From positions 1 to 22,296 of IMG/VR virus record IMGVR_UViG_3300042907_001459: a stretch of DNA of 22,296 nt; one strand, given 5' to 3'. The notes under the pieces were generated by a model that saw only the letters and a list, made by a program, of their open reading frames with translations, was not told the origin of the DNA and did not search any database. Shown in pieces: positions 6,138 through 14,000 of the stretch (its first letter is position 1; each line of letters opens with the position of its first letter). The translations under genes were made by a program, and so were the position numbers. The DNA comes from a virus.

Positions 6138-6238
6138 ATACCGATTGTCCTCGTTGGTATTTGGTTAGAAGGCGCTCGTAAGCAGTGATACGAGCGCCTT
6201 TGTTTTTAAAGTTTGTCTAGACCCGCGTCAAGTGATAC
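6115..6238 (-). repeat. Three direct copies of AGTGATAC in an intergenic gap
   Basis: AGTGATAC occurs at 6115-6122, 6184-6191 and 6231-6238, in the same orientation, within the 195-bp gap between the 332-residue and 69-residue genes (6094-6288). Each lies in or beside an inverted repeat: TAGTG-ATA-CACTA, the loop of the 12-bp hairpin, and the inner part of the 8-bp hairpin. This suggests a protein- or RNA-binding element rather than coding sequence; no gene fits the gap apart from the tiny leader frame. Confidence 0.5.
6169..6200 (+). terminator. 12-bp perfect hairpin followed by T-run on the plus strand
   Basis: AAGGCGCTCGTA and TACGAGCGCCTT pair perfectly around AGCAGTGA. On the plus strand TTTGTTTTT follows, the form of a Rho-independent terminator; on the minus strand only a short TTCT follows. 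All genes are on the minus strand, so it may stop antisense transcripts, act in both directions, or be a structured 5' leader. Confidence 0.5.
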
Positions 6239-6256
6239 AATATCAATCGACGCGGG
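6222..6256. repeat. Nested inverted repeat
   Basis: CCCGCGTC (6222-6229) pairs with GACGCGGG (6249-6256), and inside it TGATA pairs with TATCA around CAA. A short T-run (CCAACTTTTT) follows on the plus strand. On the minus strand it lies about 30 bases after the stop of the 332-residue gene and could protect or end that message. Confidence 0.45.
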
Positions 6257-6288
6257 CCAACTTTTTGATTCGACACTGTATTCCGCGG

Positions 6289-7287
6289 TCAGTAGTTGTC
6301 TTTGCTCTTCGGACCCTTGGTGCCGTAGCTATCAATCTTCTGTTTTCGGCCAAACGCCGACCCCGATCCGAAGTCCATGCTCGGGTAATCGTCCTTACGT
6401 CCAGGTTTCTTGTACGGAACCTGAATTTTTCCGCCATCTTTACGCGGCATGGGCAGTCCGCCGGGCGGCATCATCGGGGGTGCGCCACCCATCATCGGGG
6501 GTCCGCCCATCGGAGGAGCCATCGGAGGCGGAGGAGCCATCGGGGGCGGGGCCGGCGGCATCATCGGGGGCGCTGCACCCATCGGAGCAGCCGCAGGCGC
6601 ACCAGGTTTACCCATTCCGTCCATGCCACCAATGATGACGTTGACCGTGGTCTTACCTTTAGCGTTCTTTGCGGGCTTTTCGGAGGATTCCCCACCCGTG
6701 AGCATGCCGCCTTCAGCGCGCTTGGCGCGACCACCGTACGATTTGCCGGTCAGGGCGTCAGATTTCACCATTTTCTTGACGAGAGCGCGGTCTTCACGCT
6801 CATCTTCGTGCATTCGACCGCCGTCTTTACGCCGAGACGCCTGCGACTCGTGTGAACGGGCCTCATAATCCTGCTGATGACCTTTGTATTTGACTTTGCC
6901 ACCCTGTTTCCGGGTTGTTCCGGGGGCCATCTCGCCGCGCGCAAAGCGCGTTGTCGGGTCGAAGTCTTCCTGCTGGGTCGTTCCGGACGGAATCGCGCCG
7001 ATTCGCGCGCCGCCCATATCACGACCTTTGCGGCCGGCCTTGTCAAGGCGCTTTAGGCTTTCGGCTCCGTGAACTCGACCGCCCTTTTTACGCATAATTC
7101 GCGGCATTGTCTCTTCAGACATTGACGCCGGCTTGTTAAGCGGGGCCATCCCGGCCTGCTTATCGGTGTTCAGCGCATCAAAACCCGCCCAATTCTTAGG
7201 TGTTTTGATGTCTTTTTCTTCAGCCCCGTAGCTTTTCAGCTTTCGGTCATGGGATGCCTTCGCATCTTTCGCGTATTCGTGTGCCAT
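6289..7287 (-). CDS. Basic, Pro/Met-rich phage protein with repeated GG(K/R) motifs (332 aa)
   Basis: The first 60 residues are charged and helical. The rest is dominated by short motifs: RKKGGRVHGAESLKRLDKAGR, RKQGGKVKYKG, RRKDGGRMHED, SYGGRAKRAEGG and, near the C-terminus, PRKDGGKIQVPYKKPGRKDD. Between residues about 215 and 280 lies an Ala/Pro/Met/Gly tract with many APPMM and PPMAPP units, preceded by TTVNVIIGG. The protein has no Cys and no enzyme motif. The GG-plus-basic units also occur in the 130-residue protein at 322-714. I cannot assign a function; a disordered virion protein binding DNA or shell is an inference. AGGA is 8 bases before the ATG, inside the palindrome TTCCTATAGGAA. 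Confidence 0.75.
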   Translation of the reverse strand: MAHEYAKDAKASHDRKLKSYGAEEKDIKTPKNWAGFDALNTDKQAGMAPLNKPASMSEETMPRIMRKKGGRVHGAESLKRLDKAGRKGRDMGGARIGAIPSGTTQQEDFDPTTRFARGEMAPGTTRKQGGKVKYKGHQQDYEARSHESQASRRKDGGRMHEDEREDRALVKKMVKSDALTGKSYGGRAKRAEGGMLTGGESSEKPAKNAKGKTTVNVIIGGMDGMGKPGAPAAAPMGAAPPMMPPAPPPMAPPPPMAPPMGGPPMMGGAPPMMPPGGLPMPRKDGGKIQVPYKKPGRKDDYPSMDFGSGSAFGRKQKIDSYGTKGPKSKDNY

Positions 7288-7294
7288 TTGGGTG

Positions 7295-7306
7295 TTCCTA
7301 TAGGAA
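7295..7306 (-). promoter_or_regulatory. Palindrome over the SD of the 332-aa gene
   Basis: TTCCTATAGGAA is a perfect 12-base palindrome containing the AGGA SD of the gene starting at 7287. It could be an operator-like site or could fold to hide the SD; with no loop, the hairpin form would be weak. Confidence 0.3.
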
Positions 7307-7342
7307 AAAGACCCATAAATGAGGCGCTCATCCGGGTTTTTA

Positions 7343-7429
7343 TCTCCCGTGGCCAGTTGGGAGAAAACATGTTGCCTTAGCGTAAGGCTAATTGACGATC
7401 TCCAGGCATCGTCGACGATACGCCTGGAG
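7343..7429 (-). promoter_or_regulatory. Cluster of three hairpins in a 5' leader
   Basis: From the promoter side the gap holds CTCCAGGC/GCCTGGAG (7400-7429, 8 bp, with the inner palindrome ATCGTCGACGAT), GCCTTA/TAAGGC (7374-7388, 3-base loop) and TCTCCC/GGGAGA (7343-7364). None is followed by a U-run on the minus strand, so they look like leader structures stabilising the transcript of the 332-residue gene rather than terminators. Confidence 0.45.
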
Positions 7430-7434
7430 GGTTT

Positions 7435-7463
7435 AGTTTAGTGCTTTCCCGTGTTTGGGTCAA
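7435..7463 (-). promoter_or_regulatory. Sigma70-like promoter for the 332-aa gene and head operon
   Basis: On the minus strand TTGACC (7463-7458) and TAAACT (7440-7435) are separated by exactly 17 bases; the -35 matches 5 of 6 and the -10 4 of 6 consensus positions. It lies directly after the stop of the 215-residue gene, and the predicted transcript would begin with the 8-bp hairpin at 7400-7429. A 14-codon frame (7482-7438), starting at TGATG and overlapping the promoter, is the competing explanation for these bases. Confidence 0.45.
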
Positions 7464-7481
7464 CTTCTGCGGATTTCACCA

Positions 7482-8129
7482 TCAGTAAATCGGGAGACCG
7501 CGACGCGCTCTGTCCGCAGCGACGGCATCTGTGGTAAGTCCAGCGCTCATTCTGCCCTGCCCCGTCTGAAGACGAGGATTTTGGGACATAGCAAGACGAA
7601 GAGCGTCTGCTACTTCGGGGGGCATTCCACCGCCTAATCCGCCTGCCGCAGGTAGTGTCGGGGCATCACCGGGGTAGCCCACCGGCATTACAGGCATACC
7701 AGGAGTGACGGGCTGCCGCCGCTGGTTATATCCCATCCCCTCTTCGCTCTGGTCAAACATCCGCTGGATGTCATTGCGGCTCATGCCCCCACCGAGCTGC
7801 TGCTGCCAGAAGTTCATACCCTGCTCATCCGGAGCACGCCCGAGCTCTTGCTGGTAAAGCATCCGGAGATATTCGTTGTCGTCCATTTGTGTGGGCGCTT
7901 TAGGGGCCAACCCTGAGCCTGGACCCTGGTTCGTTATCATCGGTGGCTGCATGGGGGGCATATTAGTGCCCGGGAATGGTCGAGATGACCCGTCGCCAGA
8001 GAAAATCGGCATTCCAGGGCGCGGTCCTGTGTTCATTATCGGCGGCTGCTGCATGGGCGGCATATCAAAAGCCGGGACGTCCCCTTGCGGCATAGGCATT
8101 CCGCCCTGACCTGCTGATTTGGCACCCAT
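7482..8129 (-). CDS. Pro/Met-rich virion-type protein with one DUF4214-like segment (215 aa)
   Basis: The N-terminal 85 residues are low-complexity Pro/Met/Gly. Residues about 92-135 fit one DUF4214 unit (EYLRMLYQQELGRAPDEQGMNFWQQQL, then MSRNDIQRMFDQSEEG). The C-terminal part has PPEVADALRLAMSQNP, a copy of the ALRIA motif seen in the two larger upstream proteins, and ends DRARRGLPIY. DUF4214 is a short helical repeat found in secreted and surface proteins; its role in phages is not established as far as I know. The gene follows the 957-residue gene by 9 bases, with AGGAG 6 bases before the ATG. I infer a virion component related to its two larger neighbours. Confidence 0.75.
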   Translation of the reverse strand: MGAKSAGQGGMPMPQGDVPAFDMPPMQQPPIMNTGPRPGMPIFSGDGSSRPFPGTNMPPMQPPMITNQGPGSGLAPKAPTQMDDNEYLRMLYQQELGRAPDEQGMNFWQQQLGGGMSRNDIQRMFDQSEEGMGYNQRRQPVTPGMPVMPVGYPGDAPTLPAAGGLGGGMPPEVADALRLAMSQNPRLQTGQGRMSAGLTTDAVAADRARRGLPIY

Positions 8130-8138
8130 TTTAGTCTC

Positions 8139-11012
8139 CTACTTTTTGCGTTGCGCCGCGCGCATATTGTCAACAAGATTTGGGTAGGGTCTACCCGCCG
8201 CCTTTGCCGCTGCTTTAGCTGATGCCTTCTGTTTGTCAGACAGGGACTCAGGCTTACCAAGTGACTTGGGGCGCGACTTGTCCCAAATTGGCTTGCCGCC
8301 GCTCGCGTAACCTGTGCGAGCTAGGGTTTCATGCATTCGGACTGGTTTGTTGGGGCTTTGCGCAATACGAAGCGCGTCTTCTATTGCTCCGCCGTCCGCG
8401 CAATTCCACTTGCGAAGAGACTTATTTATCCGGCTGTTCGGGTCGTTGGCTGTCTCAGAACTCGTAAGTTTCGCCTTCATCCCTTTCATCCGAGCACAGA
8501 AGCTGTCTCGCCGTGGGCCACCTTCCGGCTGCGGTCGCTTGATGTCATGCCCCTGCGCACGAAGAGAGGCGCGGCCCTTTTCATTCAAGCCTCCTTCCGG
8601 GTTCTTGCCTTCCTTGCGTGTCCAGGCGCCGCCATTTGCTTTTGCAATGCGTAATGCGTCTTCGACAACGCCGCCCTTGTTCATAAAGGAGACGCCAAAG
8701 CTGCCCCCCGGTGAAGGAGCGCCGCCATAGCTTGGGAGACCACTCGGCGCGGCGATACCTGGCCCGCCAGACCCGCCGCCTGCGCCGCTAAACTGCGCTG
8801 CGAGCTGAGAGCCCGCAATCATATTCTGCATGGGGGCCCAACTTACAGTGGTAGGCATACCTTGCGGCGTAAAAGTAGACCCTGTCGTCCCCGGCATGGG
8901 CGTCGGCGACGGGTTAGATATTGGCGGGGGCGTTGGCATGGGGGGAAGCGGATTGACCTGCGTGCCGGCTCCCTGATTGATTGGTTGCAGCTGTGGCTGT
9001 GGCGGGGGCGGCTCTGGGCGATAGTCCCCACCGCTCGGATTGCCCCAGTCAGCCGGATTTGGCGGCGTAGGCCGGTTGTTCATAATCATCGCCGGGACAG
9101 GGCCAATCTTGCCCTTGTTCATCGCAGCATCGTTCATCTGCCATGCCCGGACGCTGTTTTCCCAGTTCGCGTAGTCCTGTTTGTATTTAGCCACAGCCTC
9201 TTGATAGTTTGACGGCGGAGGAGGAGGTGGCGGAAGTGTGCTTTGTAGGAGCTCATCGAGCGTGTTGTAGCCGCCGAAAGGACCGTTGCCGGGCGCCGGC
9301 TTTGGTGGCTCAGTTGGTGTTGCAGGTAAAGTGAGGTCAGACGTTGGAGTTGGCTTTTGTTTTAATTGAGATTCAACCTGCTGAATTTGCTGCTGCGTAA
9401 AGTCTTGATATGGCTTTTGTCCGGCGTATTGCTCTTGTGGCTCATAGTTGAACGCAAGGTCAAAGTTTTCTTTAATTTTGTTGTCATATATTGGATTTGA
9501 ATAATAAATGTGCTTTCCTATTGGAGACGCCTTGCCAATTTTTGAATCAGCAAGCGTTTGCGTCCACCTTGGTTGTTTTTTATAAACATTTGGATTTAAG
9601 TAGTTTGTTGCCCCTGGTGTTGGGTTGGGTATTTCCCTTTTAATAATTTTCTGAGCAATATCCATTGCCGCCTGGTTTATAGGACTGTCGGGGTTGTTGA
9701 CAACATCCTCTGCAATTCTAAGTCCTCGTCGAGCCTCTTTGGAAGCAGGGCTTTTCATTGAAGAATATGCAGAGGGAGCCAAGATTTGAGAAGACGGGTC
9801 TCTCGGGTCGTTTGTGTCAAACCATCCACCAAAAAATCCCGGACGCCCTTTCTTTGGTCTAATTCCAGGATTTTCTTTAAACTCTGCGGCCGCCCGCGTG
9901 AATGGCGTATACCCAATAGATGCTAATTCTTTAATATTGTCTGGGGTCAGGTTAGATAAATACTGCTCACCTTCCTGAACTAGAAGAGTTGCCAATTGAA
10001 CAGCCAATGGCTGCGAGCGCATTAACTTGTCTGTTTTCTCGTTTATTTCCAGAGTATTCGGTCCGCTCTTCGCTACAGTTTTTCCAGCTACCTGATATGG
10101 CTCAAAATTACTTGCTTGATATAATTGAGATTCTTCTGTGTTTGAGAGGGCATTACTGATTTCAGTAATTGGCATTCCATTTTCAGCTTGTTCTGTCCAA
10201 TAGTCCAGCCCCGCCTTGTCTGGCTCCCTGCCCATTAATTCTCGATACTCATCCGATATGTAGTCTCGGATTTGTTGAGATTTTTCGGACTGATATTCTT
10301 TATATTCTGGAGTCTTAGAAAACGCATTTTGTATCTCAGATATTGGCATTCCAGACAATAATTGGTTTGTCCAATATTTTACACCAGCAACATCTCCGGA
10401 GCGCCCAAAACTTTCATCATACAAATCCCTAACCGCAGAAGCCGCGCGCTCTCGCGCTTGAGGCTGCTGACGAAACTGGCCCACCAGTCCGCTGGGGTCT
10501 ATTTTCCCTGCGGTGAGTAGACTTGTCCAAAAATTCAAACCTTCTGAATCTGGCTTGCGCCCCAAAATATTCTCATAAGCTTGCGTAACAAAGTTTTTTG
10601 TAGCTGACGCAGAGTCTCCTCCGTCAGCCATGCCAACTCTGCCACCATTTTTTATTGCAAAGACGCCACTGCCATATATTCCCTTTCGATATTCTTCCGG
10701 GTCAATGTAATATTTGGGGTCTTTCGGGTCGTGGCGTTCTTCGGATGGATGCGTATACACGTTTTCTTTGTCAGACCACGGGTCATAGCCATCTTCTCGA
10801 CCATAAGCGCCGCGCTTCTCACGCCATTTATTGACGGATGCCCCGTAATCGGGTGCATAGTCCCCGGGCTTAAGAACACCTCTTCTTACGCGTGAACCCG
10901 CCTCATCAGAGCTATAAAAAGACTCTAGTTCCTTTGGTATAGGCTTTTCTTTTGGCTCGCGCCCCTTGCGGGCTTTTGCGATGCGGAGAGCGTTCTTGAT
11001 GTCCTCGTCCAT
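8139..11012 (-). CDS. Large mosaic virion-type protein: DUF4214-like segments, SleB-like region, Pro-rich linker (957 aa)
   Basis: The protein opens with MDEDIKNALRIAKARKG, matching the start of the 1845-residue neighbour. Residues about 138-300 hold three DUF4214-like units (ENILGRKPDSEGLNFW, ESFGRSGDVAGVKYW, RELMGREPDKAGLDYW). Residues about 340-490 resemble a SleB/CwlJ-type cell-wall hydrolase (SQILAPSAYSSM, then IPNPTPGATNYLNPN and IGKHIYYS), but the usual catalytic Glu region is not convincing. A Gln/Pro-rich linker (about 500-720) follows. The C-terminal region carries two ALRIA motifs around EGGLNEKGRASLRAQGHDIKRPQPEGG...RINKSLRKWNC, a phage domain I recall as DUF6321 (unverified), and ends with GRPYPNLVDNMRAA. 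Bases 9350-10700 are clearly A+T-rich, so the N-terminal half may be acquired. It starts directly after the upstream TAA, with AGGAG 7 bases before the ATG. Confidence 0.82.
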   Translation of the reverse strand: MDEDIKNALRIAKARKGREPKEKPIPKELESFYSSDEAGSRVRRGVLKPGDYAPDYGASVNKWREKRGAYGREDGYDPWSDKENVYTHPSEERHDPKDPKYYIDPEEYRKGIYGSGVFAIKNGGRVGMADGGDSASATKNFVTQAYENILGRKPDSEGLNFWTSLLTAGKIDPSGLVGQFRQQPQARERAASAVRDLYDESFGRSGDVAGVKYWTNQLLSGMPISEIQNAFSKTPEYKEYQSEKSQQIRDYISDEYRELMGREPDKAGLDYWTEQAENGMPITEISNALSNTEESQLYQASNFEPYQVAGKTVAKSGPNTLEINEKTDKLMRSQPLAVQLATLLVQEGEQYLSNLTPDNIKELASIGYTPFTRAAAEFKENPGIRPKKGRPGFFGGWFDTNDPRDPSSQILAPSAYSSMKSPASKEARRGLRIAEDVVNNPDSPINQAAMDIAQKIIKREIPNPTPGATNYLNPNVYKKQPRWTQTLADSKIGKASPIGKHIYYSNPIYDNKIKENFDLAFNYEPQEQYAGQKPYQDFTQQQIQQVESQLKQKPTPTSDLTLPATPTEPPKPAPGNGPFGGYNTLDELLQSTLPPPPPPPSNYQEAVAKYKQDYANWENSVRAWQMNDAAMNKGKIGPVPAMIMNNRPTPPNPADWGNPSGGDYRPEPPPPQPQLQPINQGAGTQVNPLPPMPTPPPISNPSPTPMPGTTGSTFTPQGMPTTVSWAPMQNMIAGSQLAAQFSGAGGGSGGPGIAAPSGLPSYGGAPSPGGSFGVSFMNKGGVVEDALRIAKANGGAWTRKEGKNPEGGLNEKGRASLRAQGHDIKRPQPEGGPRRDSFCARMKGMKAKLTSSETANDPNSRINKSLRKWNCADGGAIEDALRIAQSPNKPVRMHETLARTGYASGGKPIWDKSRPKSLGKPESLSDKQKASAKAAAKAAGRPYPNLVDNMRAAQRKK

Positions 11013-14000
11013 TTACTTGCTCCTGCCACCGCGTGCGAGCTTCATGTCCCAGTCCGGGTCTTTGTCTATCCGGGTGTTTATCTTGCCGCCTTTTAGGCGT
11101 TTGTGGGCAATGCGGAGGGCGTTTTTGACTGCGCCGCCGTCTTTGTAGCTGGGCAAGTCGCCGTAGGGGTTCTGGCCAATAAGCATATCATAAGACCAGT
11201 TGTGAGTTCCGTGGTGACCGCCGTGATGCCCGAAATGGCTGTTGTGGCCAACCGTCGAATGCCCAAATCCGTGGGAACCGGCATAATCACTGAAACTTGG
11301 GCTGTGTATTGCGTGAGAACCTAAATCAGGCCCAAAACTTACGCCAAAGTCATGAGATGTATGAACGGGCGTATGGTGTATAGGCGCGTGGTGTATAGGC
11401 GCAGAATGAACGGGGCTGTGGATTACGGGCGTTGTGTGGTGAACTACATTTCCGATGTGCGGCGTATGGATACCCGCGCCGCCTCCTGTAAAATCGCCAC
11501 CCGCGCCGCTTATGTCCGCCGCTCCTGACGTTCCGCCGCCACCGGGGACAAAACCAGAGTCGCCGCCAGCTATCCCAGCGCCGCCGGGCATGTAACCTGA
11601 ACCGCCGCCAAAATTATCTTGCGCCGGAATCAGAACGTCATCGCTCGGGCGCGGGGGCGGAAGCGGCGCTTGCGTCTCGCTCTCTGTTTCTGCTGCGGCA
11701 GTCGTACCTCCGCTACGTGCTGCTTCGAGCGTTTTTCGGAAATCAGCGACGCTGTGCCCGGACTTATTTCCGCTACCATAAAATGACGCGCCCGTCAGCG
11801 GATTGGGCAACGAGGCCCATTCTTTGGCCCCGTCCATCATCGCGGCAACAACATTGTTTGACTTGCCAATTAAATAGTTCATTAGATTGGGTCGACGCGC
11901 AATTAGCGCTGCGCCCAACGCGTCCTGCGTTTCGTTATCAAATTTTCGGTTGACGTCAATACCGGTTTCTTTAACGAGCGACCGCATCGTATCAGGGATG
12001 ATTTGATAGCGACCTACCGCAAATAATTTCCGTCCTTTTGCGGGCGAGCCTTGCTGGAGTTCCATAATCTCGCGGATCGTCATATCTTTCAAATGCTTTC
12101 CGACGTAACGACTCGCGTCTTGTGTGCTGTTAATGACTTTGCCGCCGACGGTTCCGTTATTCATCGCGTCGTAGCCGCCCTCTCCTTTAGAAATAAAATC
12201 AAGAAACGTCCTCGCGCCTTCGGAGAGAGTTTTATTCGGACCTGTGAATAACTGTTGCGCACCTTTGATTATTTGACCGGGGGCGTTTAGAACCGCCCCT
12301 AGTGTTTCCTTAACCCGATCCATGAAGGAAGGTGCCGGACTATTTGAAACGATTTCCGACGGTCGTGTCGGCGGCAGTGGAGCGTTAACCATCTTGCCAA
12401 TTTCAGACGCTGCCTCTTTAGGTGACAGCACGCCCTTCGCCATCGGGTCGGACATCATTGATAGTGACGCCTGCTCTTCGGCTGTCGGCTCACGATTCGT
12501 CAGCGAGCGGAATACGCCCGAGGCAAAGCTGCTGGGGTCATCCGGATTAAAGTTGGCAATCGCGTCGTTAACCTTCATCGCGTTTATCGACGCATCAACA
12601 TAAGGTTTGTATACACCGTTCTCGCCCAGGCCATTCCTGAGAGCGTTCGCCGCGAACTGATATTTGTCTACAACATTGTCCTTGCCCGACAGCATAACAT
12701 TCGGGTCGATATAGCCTGTCGGAATCTGCTGGTTTGCGCCCAAGCCCTTATTCAAAAGCGTCGAAGCGAATGAAGTCGGGAAAACATCGTTCGACTCAGA
12801 AACGCCCCAAACATTCGGGTCACGATAGCCGTCCGGCATTGGGCCGCGCTCGCCAATGCTCTTGAGGGCCGTTGCCGCGAAATCATACGGATTGACCTCG
12901 TTGATGCCGCTTTTGGCCGCTTCAAACTGCCTATCCATGTAGCCCGCGTATTCGGGGCTCTGCATAAGCGTCTGACCAACATCGGCCAAATCCATTCGCC
13001 CCTGGGCAATCTGGTCTTTAAAATAATTCAGTCCGTCAGCATCCGGCTGGCGGCCAAGCACGTATTGATACATGCTGCCGACCTGGTTCATCTGCGCCTC
13101 TGGGGACGCCGCGAACACACGCGCGACCTCTGAAGGAGACGCGCCTTGATTGAGCGCGTTCAAAAAGAAGTTCTGCCCCTCAAAATCAGGTGCGCGGCCC
13201 GTGTAGGAATGATAAAGACTCGAGACAAAAGACGAATAGTCCTGCGGATTGACTGTAACCTGATTAGAGCGTAGCTGCTCAAGGGGCGGCGCAAGAGGCG
13301 GCGTCGCCATGTCCGACCGCCCGATATTCGGATTCCAAACCGGGATTTCATTCCGATTGTCCGGTGTCGTCGCGGATCCGTTCATGCCGGGCGTCGTCGT
13401 CCCGGCGCTCGGGCCTGTTGTTCCTGGGACAACGATGTTGTCGCCCATGCCCGGCGTGCGCATGTCCGGAACAGGAACATTCGGATTGAGAGGCGGCAAA
13501 GGCGTCGAGGGTGTCGGCGTAAGCGCCGGATTAAGCGGTGGTGTTGGGGTGTTCGACGTCGGAATATTCGGGTTGAACGCGGGGAGCGTTGTCGGCTGCT
13601 GCGTTGGATTTAAAGCAGGGTTCAAAGGCGGCGTCGGGATGTTCGACGTCGGGATGTTCGGGTTAAACGGCGGAAGCGGATTCGGCTGCGTCGGCGGCGT
13701 TAGTTGCGGGTTCAAAGGCGGCGTCGGGATATTCGACGTCGGAATATTCGGATTCCAATTCGGTAGTGGGGATGACGGTAGGAAGCGATTGGCTTGAGAG
13801 AACGTAACTGGGTTCGCCTCACGATACGCACGCGCCCAATTCATCGCCTCCGTCGCCTCACGGGGTGCGCGCCCATATGCCGACTCAAATGCGCGCCCTA
13901 AATCGGCCGCGTAAACTTGTCCCTCGGTCGACTGTTGGAATTGCTGAGAAAGATCCGGCGCGCCAATCGCGCCCGACTGCAAGTGGCCGAGCCAGAAGGC

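Noticed and set aside
6232-6868. Plus-strand frames rich in His/Arg or Gly/Pro opposite the 332-aa gene
   Set aside because: They mirror the Pro/Met/Ala-rich repeats of the minus-strand gene; repetitive codons give long open frames on the other strand.
13461-13750. CRISPR-like array
   Set aside because: The repeats are in frame within a protein, have a 90-base period without unique spacers, and are not palindromic.
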